A DNA stretch of 64,000 nucleotides from Flaccisagitta enflata (taxonomy: Eukaryota; Chaetognatha; Sagittoidea; Aphragmophora). A model generated the notes under the pieces. That model saw nothing but the letters and a program-made list of their open reading frames with translations. It was not told where the DNA came from and ran no database searches. Both the position numbers and the translations under genes were made by a program. Position 1 is the stretch's first letter. The number at the start of each line of letters is the position of its first letter. Shown here one piece after another: positions 11,067 through 22,200 of the stretch. Where the stretch lies: positions 94,798,001 through 94,862,000 of the forward strand of contig OZ231127.1 of the NCBI GenBank assembly GCA_965153355.1, in the 5' to 3' direction.

Positions 11067-11345
11067 AGTCGCGTGCTACGCGACTCTATAAGCCACTTTT
11101 CGGTCGGTCCGTCGGTTGGTCGGTCCGTCGGTTGGTCGGTCCGTCGGTTGGTCCGTCGGTCCGTCACAAAACTGTTTTAAAGGCTTTTTAAAGCGTTTTT
11201 AAGGTTTCTGAATGGTAGAGAAGGAATTTTGAGGAGAAGGCAGCCATTTTAAATGTCCTTTTGAGAAAAAATTGTTTTTCTGTCTGTCTGCCTCCCTTTT
11301 ATTGAGAGTGCCGACGCACGCGACTTAGGTCTAGTGACCTTGTTT
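11067..11345 (-). mobile_element. HPE subtype A element
   Basis: Read on the minus strand it begins ACAAGGTCACTAGACC (stem GGTC/GACC), then GTCGCGTGCG. It has a GACCAACCGACG-type core and ends in the hairpin AGTCGCGTAGCACGCGACT (plus strand 11067-11085). Confidence 0.8.
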
Positions 11346-11393
11346 CTTTCTTTCTCTCCTTCTTTCTTTCCTTGTTTCTTTCTTTCTTCCTTC

Positions 11394-11440
<47 letters not shown>

Positions 11441-11452
11441 TCCATCCCCTTT

Positions 11453-11520
<68 letters not shown>

Positions 11521-11523
11521 TCA
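11341..11523 (+). repeat. (CTTT)n microsatellite
   Basis: Long tandem CTTT units interrupted once by CCATCCCCTTTT. It starts at the end of the adjacent HPE copy. Confidence 0.95.
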
Positions 11524-11526
11524 TCA

Positions 11527-11723
11527 TGGGCAGCAGTGCAAAAGGGCCAATGTCCTGAAGGACACAGGGGTGAATTTCCAGACATTTATACATCCCTCCA
11601 TCCGTCTGTCCGTCTGTGTGTCCTCCCCTCCTTGTAAGCCATCCAAGCAACACTCTCAAGCCTAATTTTTGCCCCCTTAGCCCAAAAATCAGCCCTCGCA
11701 GCTGATCACGTTAGCCCTCACAA
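11527..11723 (+). mobile_element. DH-family element, left portion
   Basis: GGGCAGCAGTGCAAAAGGGC and ATGTCCTGAAGGACACAGGG are the two diagnostic hairpin blocks. TCCGTCTG units and GCCC-rich sequence follow. It is split from its right portion (14748-15000) by the hAT-like element. Confidence 0.7.
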
Positions 11724-12109
11724 TAGAGTGGTCACTACGTCACCTAATTTTCTCGCTTTTTACGGCATCAAATGGGCACTTCCATCACATTCACTGAACA
11801 TAACTCTCAAAGCTCTTGCCTCTAGAAGACACTGAAAACAGTCCGGAATTCAATTTAGAAATAAGGGAAATAGTTCTAAATGCTATCATTTTTTTGAAAG
11901 TCAGTCACAAGAGTCATACCTAGACCTGGGGTTAAAATTGAGAATACTCTGTTTTTTTGCGCCGGTTTTGTACACTATTTGGGTTAACTATCAATGATCA
12001 AAAGGAATTTAAATGTTTGGCAGAGCGAATTTTGATACAGCTTCATGTCAGGATGGATGGGTGGAACAGGCCATTATCAGCCTTTTGCATAAGAAGAAGG
12101 TAACTGCTA

Positions 12110-12415
12110 AAGCTTATATCTCCTGAACGAATTGAGCGATTGATCTCAACTTGGGCTCATTTTAAAAAGCAGACACAGCTCTTTAAAAAGAGCCCAAGTT
12201 GAGCTCAATTGCTTGATTCGTTTTAGGGATAAAAGCTCTAGAAGTTGATTTTCTTTTCGGATCAGTGACAAATACCCATACAACTTCTTAAGCTTATTTC
12301 TCCCTAATGAATTGAGTGATTGAGATCAACTTGGGCTTATTTTAAAGAGCAGACACGGCTCTTTAAAATGAGCCCAAGTTGAGGTCTGTAGCTCAATTTG
12401 CTGAGGAGCAGAAGT
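12110..12415. repeat. Two tandem hairpin units
   Basis: Each unit (12110-12240 and 12291-12415) is an inverted repeat around GATCTCAACTTGGGCT / AGCCCAAGTTGAG. The loop holds GCAGACACAGCTC or GCAGACACGGCTC. The two units are direct repeats offset about 180 bp. Confidence 0.7.
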
Positions 12416-12686
12416 CTTCCAAAGTTGAGGTTTTTTTAAAAAAAAAAGGCAAAAACCCTTTTAACTTTGAGAGCTCGCTTCTTTCAAACGCATTTTGATT
12501 TAGCACCAGTAGTCTGGTTGCTGTACCTTAATTCATTTAGAAGCAGCACTATTCCAAAGATGATGCTATGAATTGAAAAATCACGGGGTCCAGGAACAAA
12601 CCCTAGGTTGTATAAAATTATCAAGACTCCTGACAAAGTGGAATATCTTTTTTATTGCATTAGTAACCAATTTTGGGCTTAGATAA

Positions 12687-12900
12687 AACAAGGCCAACAC
12701 CTATAAGTCGCGTGTGAGACTTACAGAATGACTTAGCATGATTTAGAATAACTTAGAATGACTCAGTATACTCTTAATTGACTCAAAATGACTTAAGGTA
12801 ATATAATTGATAAAAAAAAGTAAAAGTGTGACAGACCAACCAACCGACCAACCGGACGGATGGACAAAGCAAGGTGTATAGTCACGTGCATGGGACTAAA
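12687..12900 (+). mobile_element. HPE subtype A variant with private decamer core
   Basis: It starts ACAAGGCCAACACCTATAAG, then TCGCGTGTG. A degenerate roughly 10-bp array built on AATGACTTAG lies at 12721-12795, then AACCGACC units, then GGTGTATAGTCACGTGCATG and CTAAAA. The 5' end matches the fragment at 63133-63172. Confidence 0.7.
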
Positions 12901-13549
12901 ATTCGGCTCAGAAAAACAGATATTAAAGCCTGAAGAAAGCAAAAATGAAGCATTTTAAGTACCTGTGTCCGGATACTGATGAAAGGTTGAGCTTAAGGTG
13001 CTTTTCATTCCATTCTCCACACCTCATTAGGTAAAATATCTTCAGCTTACATCCCCTAAATAATTGAAGCTGCATATTCCAAATGGATCGCGTTTGTAAG
13101 ATTATTGACTACTCTTTAATATGGAATCAATTTGGTTGTTGTAATTTTTTTCGGTTTGGGGCGGTGCTGGTTTATGTTAAATCTACAAAATATCATTTTC
13201 CCCCTCAAGGGTGGTTTTCAACCTTCGAATCTATCCTGATCTCTGAAGGTAAACGCATGTATCTCGAGCAGAAGGGCAGAGGAAGTAGGCAGGGGCAGTG
13301 AAATAAATGACAAGGGTAAGGGTCATCAAAGGATTGATTTGAGAGACAAGACTGACCGTAAAAAGCAAAATAATTTATCTTCTCAAATCATTATATCAAC
13401 AGACGGATCAACAAATTTTTACGAATCTACACCCTGCTTTGTCCGCTGTTGGTTGCTTTATCAGTCCCCTCTTGTGCCCCTTTTCTCTCACACATATTGG
13501 AAAATTTCTCCTCCTTCTCATTCTCCGCCCCCCTCCCCTTTCTGGCTTC
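12901..13549. other. Unassigned interior of the hAT-like element
   Basis: No gene is recognised. CAGGGGCAG and CTACACCCTGCTTTGTCCG near 13290-13445 hint at another degraded HPE copy. Confidence 0.35.
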
Positions 13550-13660
13550 AAAGCCTGAATTTTAGCCTCAAGGCCCCAAGGCTCCAATCCAAGCCACAAG
13601 GCTCCAATGCCTGCCCAAAGTCTCCAGCCTCAGCCTTGAGGCTCCAATCTGAGCCTCAGC
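13550..13660 (+). repeat. GCCTCAAGGCTCCAA-type degenerate tandem repeat
   Basis: Short imperfect units built on GGCCTCAA / GGCTCCAA. Similar degenerate arrays occur inside or beside DH elements at 14760-14880, 24375-24572, 34805-34980 and 56600-56790. Confidence 0.6.
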
Positions 13661-13663
13661 AAT

Positions 13664-13684
13664 AACAATAACAACAACAACAAT

Positions 13685-13767
<83 letters not shown>

Positions 13768-13923
13768 AAACAACAAAAACAACAACAACAACAACAACAA
13801 CAACTCGATCAGCAAAAAAAGGAGATATACTTTAAGAGCAAATAACTGTAGTCAACAACAACAGTGTGACAATCGGAGAAGAAAGGAACTATGAAAAGAA
13901 CTTTCTGAACTACAATAGCATTG

Positions 13924-13966
<43 letters not shown>

Positions 13967-14048
13967 AAACAACGCTGCAATTGGGGAAAAAGAAGATCCA
14001 CAATGGGTGTGAATAAATGTCAACAACCACAACAACAACAACAACAAT

Positions 14049-14110
<62 letters not shown>

Positions 14111-14162
14111 CGACAACAGCAACAACAACAACAACAACAGCAACAACAACAACAACAACAAT
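13664..14162 (+). repeat. Three (CAA)n arrays
   Basis: CAA tracts lie at 13664-13804, 13922-13972 and 14029-14162. Unique spacer lies between them. The long homopolymer frames are not genes. Confidence 0.95.
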
Positions 14163-14619
14163 GCGTATCATCAAGTTTTAAATTTTTAATGTTAGAAGTG
14201 TTGGTGTTAGTTCTGTTTAACCAGAAAAAAAGTTGAGAAACAAAGATGAAAACTCAAACCAGTAGAATCATTGTTCTTTCAGGGAAAAATTTGGGGCCTT
14301 GTATCTTGTCTAACTGTTATAATCAGTGATACGCACAAAACTATATAGGTTGGATGGTCGGTCCAGAAGTTTAGCCATCTGCACCAGTCACTCATTTTTT
14401 TTCTTAATCTGAGATTTTTCCTTGCGGATCCTGCCTTAGTTCTTTTGTCACCTTCTTCCTCACTGCCCCTGCCCACTGGCCCTGCCCTTTTTTGGCAACA
14501 CCATTCTTGATGTTTTACCTTCATTTAACGGTATTGGACACAAGAAATAGTATGGCATTTCCATTATGACTTTAAAAAAAAATGGTAAAATTTCCACCCA
14601 TTTCTTTCATCCTTAGATC
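14163..14619. other. Unassigned interior of the hAT-like element
   Basis: No gene is supported. Confidence 0.4.
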
Positions 14620-14747
14620 TTATTCCGGACTGTTTTCAGTGTCTTCTAGAGGCAAAAGCTTTGAGAGTTATGTTCAGTGAATGTGATGGAAGTCCCCATT
14701 TGATGCCGTAAAAAGCGAGAAAATTAAGTGACGTAGTGACCACTCTA

Positions 14748-15000
14748 CCTCACAATCAAATGACTGAAATGAGCCCTCCAGGCTTCAAATCAGACCACCA
14801 TGCCTCGAATCTACCCCTCCCCTATTGGCCTATATTCTGCTCTCCAGGCCTCAAATCTGCCTACAATGACCTTTCAGAATGTTCGGAAATTCAACCCAGG
14901 ACATTGGTTGGCTCTCAATCCACCTCTTCATGCCCCGCTTGGAGAGATCAAGTGAAGCTTATGGGTACTGCTGATCATATAAGATCCTTTGATGACGCGT
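14748..15000 (+). mobile_element. DH-family element, right portion
   Basis: The second target duplication is followed by GCCTCAAAT repeats. A degraded inverted hairpin block (GGAAATTCAACCCAGGACAT) comes next, then the conserved tail CCCCGCTTGGAG..GGGTACTGCTGATCAT..GATCCTTTGATGA. This continues the copy that starts at 11527. Confidence 0.65.
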
Positions 15001-15775
15001 TTTTTCTCATTTTTAGGTAATTTTTCCCCTCATTTTCCGAAATTTTCTTTCATCATTTCAATGCCTTATTTTTTCCCCTTTTTTCCGATTTTCCCCAAAT
15101 TTTCTTGCGATGGGTTTTTTTTCCCCTTTCTAAATTCTTATTCATCGTCCTAATTCGGTCTTTCAATGTCTGACTCTAAATCTGTCTGTCTGTTAGTCTG
15201 TCTTTCTGATTACCTATCTGTCTAGCTGTCTATCGATCTGTCTGCTTGTCGATTTGTTTAGCTGGCTATCTCTCTGTCTGTATGTGATTCAGTTTGTCTG
15301 TTTAATCTTTCGTATTTTTGTGTTTATGTCAGGTTGTCTTTTATCCTTCTGTCTGATTGACACCAACTGTTTTTCTGTTAGTCCGTCCGTTCGTCCGTCC
15401 GTCCTTCCATCCGTTCATCCCTCTGTGTGCCTCACTCATTGTATATCTGTCCAACTGCTTGTCTCTCTGGCTGCTCAACTCTCTCCTCTGTCCCTTTTCT
15501 CTATTTAATTCTACTGTATAAGAACATAACTTTCTCTTAAATTCTTTTTTTTTCCCCTTCGTTCGGGTTTCTGAATGGATTTTGGCTTTCATTGTCCCTG
15601 ATTTGCCTCCCGCCAGGAACCCCATGCTTCGCCCCCCCGCCCCCTCCCCCCCCCCCCGCCTCCGGGGCCTCCTGGAGCCCCATCTCCATATCCAAAAGGG
15701 AAAGGCGCGAGCTAACGACGGGGAGATTTACGAATTAATCTCTATCGCGTATCTATATCTCTTCCTCACACTGTT
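15001..15775. other. T-rich and CTGT/GTCC-rich low-complexity sequence
   Basis: Degenerate CTGT units lie at 15176-15300 and CCGTTCGTCCGTCC units at 15380-15420. A C-rich run lies at about 15630-15660. No gene is supported. Confidence 0.6.
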
Positions 15776-15872
<97 letters not shown>

Positions 15873-15941
15873 CTTCTTCTCCTTCTTCTTCTTCTTCTTC
15901 TTCTCCTTCTTCTTCTTCTTCTTCTTCTTCTTCTTCTTCTC
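15776..15941 (+). repeat. (CT)n followed by (CTT)n
   Basis: Pure CT to about 15867, then CTT units with occasional CTC. Confidence 0.95.
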
Positions 15942-16300
15942 TTAAATCTTTAATCCATTTCACATTTGAGAAATGCTTTGCAAAGCTTAATTTGAAATTT
16001 CAGACCGCTGATCGTAACCATGCACGCACGCAGAGACACGCACGCACGCACGCGCGCGCAATCAATGCAACAACGCGTAAGGCCTAATCGCATGTTGAGA
16101 AATTCACGGATAATGCAACATCTGTGCTTGTTCAGTCTTTTTCCCCGTGCGTGTCTGTCTATCCTTATGTCTGTCTCTTTTATCATCTGACTCTCTGTCT
16201 ATCATTGTCTGTAATGACTTACCGAATAGATAACCTCGTCTATCTGTGTATTCATCCTCCCTTCATTCTGTGAACAGCGCTGTCTGTCTGTTTTTAGGTG
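15942..16300. other. Unassigned, with a short CACG tract
   Basis: (GCAC)n-like sequence lies at 16021-16060. Otherwise nothing is recognised. Confidence 0.5.
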
Positions 16301-16422
16301 CTACAAAGCACCTATACAATTGGCTGTGTCCGTCGGTCGGTTGGTCGGTTGGTCTGTTGGTAACGCATTAGTTCGACGATCCACACGTCGCAGCTTATAG
16401 GCCAACTTGGCCTTGTACCTTC
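16301..16422 (-). mobile_element. HPE divergent subtype (GGTGCT hairpin)
   Basis: The minus-strand 3' hairpin is AGGTGCTTTGTAGCACCT, with the family GACC core. The 5' stem is GGCCAAGTTGGCC. Both stems differ in sequence from subtypes A-C but remain self-complementary. Confidence 0.65.
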
Positions 16423-16473
16423 TAGCTCTCAGCCGGCAGTCTTTTTCGCACCCTCACAAATGCGTCTGTTTTT

Positions 16474-16575
16474 AGTCGCGGACTAGCGACTCTATAAGAG
16501 GCTTTGTCCGTCAGTCCTTCCGTCCGTCTGTCCGCCCACCCGTCTGCAACTAGTGGCCGTGTATCCGGCCTTGTT
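16474..16575 (-). mobile_element. HPE short element
   Basis: The hairpin AGTCGCGGACTAGCGACT, CTATAAGAGGCTTTGTCCGTC and a short core are followed by CACCCGTCTGCAACTAGTGG and GTGTATCCGGCCTTGTT. It is one of the most compact copies, about 100 bp. Confidence 0.75.
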
Positions 16576-16967
16576 CGTGATTGCGTCAGCCCCTCTATAC
16601 AGAATCCGAGTGGGTGCTGATTATCGTCATATGGTGTGCGTTTGTGTGTACACGTGTGTATACACATGTGCCCGTGCATGCGATTGTTTGCGTGCACATC
16701 CTTTCGATATGTACATGCATCCGCGCGCATTCAGCTTTTAAAACGATCGAATGAGGTCGATATATCAAGGTGTACAACCATGAAGTCGAAATCGCGTTCA
16801 ATTTCGCGGTCGAATGCGATTCATCAATGAAGGTTGAATGCGATGTATTTCGCGATGTTATTCGGCCGATTCATCATTAAAGGTGCTGTAAGCCAACTCT
16901 CAATTGACGGCCGTTGTGTACACCCCCCACCCCCTCCCGCCCTCCCTCCCTCCCCAAATAAAGAACA
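16576..16967. other. Unassigned sequence, TGTG/CATG-rich then CG-containing
   Basis: Alternating purine-pyrimidine GTGTGTACACGTGTGTA-type sequence lies at 16635-16700. No gene is supported. Confidence 0.4.
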
Positions 16968-17415
16968 AGTCATCCAAGGATCGCACATGGTCAGCGGTAC
17001 CCGATGCCCTGCTTGGAGTGATTAGCTAAAAAGTGGTAAGGCAGGGCAGCTAAAGGCAGTGTCCAGACAGGGTGATTTCCATACGTCCTGAGAGAGCATA
17101 GGCCTTGTGTAATTTTCCATGATATTCAATGGGAATATTGCATTTTTTCCATTTCTTGTCAATTTGCCATATTATTCAATGGAATTTTACATTTTTCTTA
17201 GATTTTCATCAATTTTCCATGTTATTCAAGGAAACTATGCATTTTATTGTAAATTTTCCATATTCAATGGAAGTATTGCATTTTACAATTTCCCATGTTA
17301 TCCAATGGAATTTGCAGGATTGGAGAGGACGTACGTACGTACGGACGGACAGACATGCGGACGGACGTATGAAATTCACCCTGTGTCCTGGGACATCGGC
17401 GTTGGACCGCTGCCC
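16968..17415 (-). mobile_element. DH-family element
   Basis: On the plus strand it runs tail first: CATCCAAGGATCGCACATGG..GGTACCCGATGCCCTG. An inverted hairpin block (17032-17085) follows, then a private array of TTTTCCAT..ATTCAATGG units at about 17115-17315 and a GACGGACAG run. It ends with the main block TTCACCCTGTGTCCTGGGAC ATCGGCG and CCGCTGCCC. Confidence 0.75.
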
Positions 17416-17711
17416 AAGAATGAATATTCGCCATCGCTACATCTTGGCCCGTCGAGAGTCTCCCTCCCCCGTCGAGTTTATCCCCCTCCACCCCCCACCG
17501 TTGAGGGTCGACTTGTTGGCGACTCGAGCTTTGGCCCATAGAGAATCAAAAAAGCAAATGAGTCAGAAAAAAAAAATCAAGACAAATTGAAATACGCGCT
17601 CACATTTGTACGAAGACAAAAGAATGAAGCATCAAGAGAGCATCAATAGGTGATGTAACGACGGCCTCCAGAAACAGATCTTGAGTGAAGAGAGTATCAA
17701 AGGAGATATGG
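17416..17711. other. Unassigned sequence
   Basis: C-rich TCCCCCTCCACCCCCC at about 17478-17510. Nothing else is recognised. Confidence 0.4.
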
Positions 17712-17882
17712 ATGAGCTTTACTATAGTGCTTGCCAGGGGACTGAATCAAACCTTGCTCAATCGCCAACATAAGAATAACCAAAAAATCATTGATTATGA
17801 TGGGACATGAAATGTTGTACCCTAAAGGCGGGTTTGTCATCGTAGCGGGTGTGCCATGGAATGCCACAACGGTGCTCTACTG
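17712..17882 (-). mobile_element. Decayed copy of the 174-bp pogo-like element
   Basis: Internal GGGACTGAATCAAACCTTGC, GCCAACATAAGAATAACCAA and GGCGGGTTTGTCATCGTAGC align with 10101-10273. The termini are degraded and the boundaries are approximate. Confidence 0.6.
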
Positions 17883-18073
17883 AAGATAGAGATCAAGTGA
17901 TGTGAAACTTGTGGCTTCACTGGCTTCTACTCAGCCTCTCATCGCGTTGTTTCGTAAATTTGCAGTCATGTCATTGCATGCAGCCTGTCGCTTTACGCTT
18001 TCGTTGCACAATTTAAGTTTAGCTGAACCGAGTCAATTGCAGAAGTTGTTCAAGTTCACTGCTAGCCAACTGT
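17883..18073. other. Unassigned sequence
   Basis: Nothing recognised. Confidence 0.3.
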
Positions 18074-18349
18074 GGGGGCGTTTCTAGTCAAAGACGATCG
18101 CGTTTTGAAAGGGCCACTCGGTCGCTCGCTACGTTCGTTGGCTCACTCCGCTCACTCCGCTCACTCGCTCCCGCAGCGGCTCCACTTCCTTCCACCGCTC
18201 GCCCGCTCGCTCGTTCCCGTTCTGGGCTCGCTCCACTCACTTCGCTCACTCCCTCGTAGGACAGTTGCAAATTCTTAAATATATGTTCACGCTGTTATCG
18301 CGTTCCACGGGAACAAACGCGTTTTTGGCGCTCACTAGAAACACGCCCT
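18074..18349 (+). mobile_element. CTC-family element, complete
   Basis: The left end GGGGGCGTTTCTAGTCA and the right end CACTAGAAACACGCCC are imperfect terminal inverted repeats. ATCGCGTTTTG and its partner AACGCGTTTTT lie just inside. The core is a GCTCACTCCG-type 10-bp minisatellite, followed by GACAGTTGCAAATTC and GTTCACGCTGTTATCGCG. Other copies are at 4330-5098, 55811-56104 and 57128-57376. Confidence 0.75.
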
Positions 18350-18484
18350 GTGATAAAAGCGTTGGACTAGCATGATTGCGTGACGAGTTGAGGAACACGC
18401 AACAGAAAGTCAAGACATGACCGCCTATTGTTTTTAGTCATGAAGCTTCTTTACAAAAAAAATTAGGGTTTGAAGGAAATCAAT

Positions 18485-18495
18485 TGATGATGATC

Positions 18496-18527
<32 letters not shown>

Positions 18528-18553
18528 CGATGATAATGTTGATGATGATAAGT

Positions 18554-18585
<32 letters not shown>

Positions 18586-18586
18586 C

Positions 18587-18679
<93 letters not shown>

Positions 18680-18715
18680 AATGATAATGATGACGATAAG
18701 TGTGATGATGATGAA

Positions 18716-18752
<37 letters not shown>

Positions 18753-18880
18753 AGTAGTAGTAGTAGTAGTAGTAATGTAGTAATGATAATTATATTGATA
18801 GTAATGGAATATTAATTAAGGATGATGATGATGACGATGACGATGATGATGATGATGATGATTATGATGATGATGATACC
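18485..18880 (+). repeat. (GAT)n arrays
   Basis: GAT/ATG triplets lie at 18485-18750 and 18820-18878, with a short (AGT)n at 18751-18778 between them. The poly-Met and poly-Asp frames are artefacts. Confidence 0.95.
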
Positions 18881-19521
18881 GGGCTGATGGACGGACCAGC
18901 GAGCTTTTCAGATTTTATGGAAAGCTCTCTCCATTTCATAAAGGTTCTCGTCATCGTAGACAAGAAAAAAAGACTTTGAATGTCGTAAACAAGGCAAAAA
19001 GAGAAAAGAAACATTCACACTTGGCAAAGGCTCAAGATTTAATCAAGAGCCTTCGAGCTTTGATAACGTAAACAAAGCTCGCGTCCAATCCATGTTTTAT
19101 TGTTTACAATTGACGCCCTCTTTATAACGCGATTTGTTGGCCACGTGGTTCGTTATATCCCATCAAAAGTGAGGTTCTGACATAAACACGCGGTTCGTAA
19201 TACCCCGTCAAGATTCATTTTCTGGCGTATACAACAAAACATGCGTTACTCATTGATGTTTTGCGCGCCAAAAACTGTTGTAAATACAAACAATGGATAC
19301 AAATGTTTTCTTATACTCATTAATTTGTTTGTTTATTCGTTCGTTTGTGTATATGTGCCTGGCGCAGCCTTGAACCACTGTTTTGGCCGCTTAATGTAGC
19401 CATGGCTTACAGCCCGGCCCCTCCCTTTTCTTATCATGATTTTGGCTTAGTCCCTCCTCTCTCTGACATGTTTTCCCCCTCCTTGCCTGAGTTGTTGCCA
19501 AAATATGAGGGGGAGAAAGTA

Positions 19522-19522
<1 letters not shown>
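18881..19522. other. Unassigned sequence with a weak 60-bp duplication
   Basis: GTGGTTCGTTATATCCC and GCGGTTCGTAATACCCC mark two diverged tandem units at about 19145-19235. No gene is supported. Confidence 0.4.
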
Positions 19523-19565
<43 letters not shown>

Positions 19566-20057
19566 GACAAGGAGAGAAACAGAGAAAGACTAATTGAAAG
19601 ACTGACAGGTAGACCGAGAAACAGAAAGACAGACATACACAGACACACAGACACACAGAACAATAGACGGTAGGAAGTGAAGGATAGTGATAGATAGAAA
19701 GACAGCAATATGTAAGATAAAAAAAAACAAGAATTATGACAGGAGCATCACAATGTAGGATAAAGATAAATGAATAAATGAGGAGAGTTGCCAAACAGAC
19801 TAGAGTGGAAAAGAAAAAAAAGAGAGAAAAACAAACAAACAAACAAACAATGGAACAAACAAAAAACAAAAATAGTGAAGAATAAGAATGAGAAGAAGGA
19901 AAGAAGGAAAGGGAGAAAGAGAGAATAAAAAAAATCAATGGAAAACTAAATTGTGTGGAGAAGGAAAGACATGACAGGAACATTTATCCACATCTTTTGT
20001 CTTGACGCGAAAAGCTGAGAGTTTTCATTCATAACATTCTCCTAAAGAGTTCCTCTT
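19523..20057 (+). repeat. (CA)n and purine-rich low-complexity sequence
   Basis: (CA)n at 19523-19557, ACAGACACACAG sequence, a short (AAAC)n at 19830-19848, then AG-rich sequence. Confidence 0.8.
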
Positions 20058-20592
20058 TGAGCAGCGGCTCCAAAGGGAACGAAGTCCTGTAGAACACAGA
20101 GGGAATCTGTCCATTTGTTCATCCATACATCGTCTGTACATCTGTCCCCTCCTCCCTCCTCTGCCTCATCCTCAGCTAGGTCTCCTTTAGGACCCACTCT
20201 GACCCAAGTCTAGCTTGAGAGGCCCAAATTCAAGCAAAATGGTCTAAATCTGGAACTCTTCGAGTTCCAAATTCTGACCTCAAAGACCAAAATCCAGGCC
20301 TCTCACACTCAGATCCATGTCTTAGAGACTCAAATCTTGATCTCAAAGACCCTGATCTTAGTCTCGATGGCATAGATCCTAACCTCCAATACCCAGATCC
20401 TTTCCTCTCTGGCACACAGATCCAGGAGAGATGGATAGATGGATGGATAGATGGATGGATGGATTGATGGATGGCTGAATGGATGGATAGAAGGACAGAT
20501 TTCCCATGTGTTCCACAGGACTTTATCCCCACTCAATTAAAATCTCAAACGTGGTACGGGTACCGTTGACCATATACACTGCCTTTGGGCTG
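20058..20592 (+). mobile_element. DH-family element, diverged
   Basis: It starts GAGCAGCGGCTCCAAAGGGA and AGTCCTGTAGAACACAG. Internal degenerate units resemble CTCAAAGACC. (ATGG)n is at 20432-20490. An inverted block TTTCCCATGTGTTCCACAGG comes next, and the tail GGTACGGGTACCGTTGACCA lies near 20553-20575. Confidence 0.65.
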
Positions 20593-20911
20593 CTTATCCT
20601 CTCTTCCTCTTCCTCTTCCTTCTTGCTTCGCCTCCATCCCCACCCCAACCATCCCCACCCAAACCCCCCCACCACCCCAACCACCCCGACCCTCTATTTT
20701 TTCCCCGGGTTTGCTAGGAAGTGAACGAGATAAACCGCATGAAAAAAAAAAAGAAGGAATATTTTCCACGCGTGATGGACGGAAAAAAAGAAAGAGAGAG
20801 AGAGAGAGAAAGAGAGTGAGAGAAACTTCCTTTGAAACAAAAAGAGATCTGTGCACTGCTCGCTTTGCAACCAGCGAAATACCATTAATTCCTACCATTT
20901 ACCCTTTATGT
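20593..20911. other. C-rich then purine-rich low-complexity sequence
   Basis: CCCCACCC-type sequence lies at 20640-20690 and an AGAG tract at 20790-20825. No gene. Confidence 0.5.
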
Positions 20912-21158
20912 TGTTGTTATTTATTGTTGTTGTTGTTGTTGTTGTTGTTGTTATTATTGTTATTGTTGTTATTTGTTGTTGTTATTTATTGTTGTTATTA
21001 TTGTTCTTCTTCTTCAGTTGTCGTGGTTGTTGTGGTTGTTGTTGTTGTTGTTGTTGTTGTGGTGGTGGTGGTGGTGGTGGTGGTGGTGGTGGTGGTGGTG
21101 GTGGTGGTGGTGGTGGTGGCGGTGGCGGTGGTAATGGTGGTGGTTGTTGTTGTGGTGG

Positions 21159-21256
<98 letters not shown>

Positions 21257-21296
21257 TTGTTGTTTAATTGTTGTTGTTGTTGTTGTTTGGCGGTTG
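20912..21296 (+). repeat. (TTG)n, (GGT)n, (TTG)n compound microsatellite
   Basis: TTG units lie at 20912-21058, GGT at 21059-21145 and TTG at 21150-21290. Confidence 0.95.
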
Positions 21297-21377
21297 ATGT
21301 GGAAGTTGCTGGTGTTGTGGCAGTTGTTTGACTGCGTGTTGTGTAGTTTTTTTTTTCATTGTAAAAAGCCAATGAAA

Positions 21378-21403
21378 AGCAACAACAATAACAACAACAA
21401 CAA

Positions 21404-21441
<38 letters not shown>

Positions 21442-21780
21442 GCAACAGCAACAACAACAGCAACAGCAACAACAACACAACAACAGCAGCAACAACCAAA
21501 ACAACAGCGCTAACTGTAACAGCAGCAACAGCAACAACTATTACAACAACAACAACAACTGCTTACCGATAAACGTCATCAGATGTTGTGGTAAGAACTG
21601 ACGACAACAGCAACGACGGCTGACGACGACGACGACGGCAAAGCAACGGCAAAAGCGACGGCAAAAACGGCAGCGACGACGACAGAAAACGGCGAGCAAA
21701 AACGGCGGCAAGAAAACGGCAACGACGACGAGAACGACGACGGCGGCAGCAGCGACGACGACAACGACGACAACGAGAAC

Positions 21781-21812
<32 letters not shown>

Positions 21813-21868
21813 CGACGACGACGACGACAATGACGACGAAAACGTCGACAACGACGTCAACCACAAAC
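21378..21868 (+). repeat. (CAA)n then (GAC)n compound microsatellite
   Basis: CAA/CAG units lie at 21378-21560 and GAC/CGG-type triplets at 21600-21868. The CAA tract is the reverse complement type of the TTG tract about 100 bp upstream. Confidence 0.95.
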
Positions 21869-22200
21869 GGAAGTTGTCAGCGGCGAACGACGTGAATTTG
21901 AAAACAAAGTTGCCGAGGCGTAAAGTTGGTGAAAGGAATGCAGAGTTGATGACGTTGATGGACAAACTGTGGAAACTGACAGACAGAATGACATACTGAT
22001 GGAATGTGGAATGTGGAATCGAAATAAATAGGGAGAAGTAACTGACAGACAGACTGACATACTGATGTACAAACTGTGGAATCGAAATAACTAGGGGGAA
22101 GTAACTGACAGAATGATAGGACTCACAGGCGAATGAAAATAACGACGAGAAGTAGTATAACTCGCAATTTGCGACAAAACTCAATGCATGGGCATGGGTT
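21869..22200 (+). repeat. Roughly 60-80 bp tandem repeat, about 2.5 units
   Basis: GAAGTAACTGACAGA, TGACATACTGATG and GTGGAATCGAAATAA recur at 21975-22115. Confidence 0.6.

Larger units (their letters stand above)
11724..14747. mobile_element. hAT-like non-autonomous element, about 3.0 kb
   Basis: The terminal inverted repeats begin TAGAGTGGTCACTACGTCAC and match over about 130 bp (11724-11850 versus 14620-14747). The 8-bp direct repeat CCTCACAA flanks both sides (11716-11723 and 14748-14755). An 8-bp target and TAGAG terminus fit the hAT superfamily. No transposase is present. The interior holds two hairpins, an HPE copy and CAA microsatellites, apparently acquired later. Confidence 0.8.

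Noticed and set aside
16968-17035. DH tail as a self-cleaving ribozyme or tRNA
   Set aside because: It folds partly, but I find no hammerhead core (CTGATGA with GAAA) and no A/B box, so no RNA gene is called.
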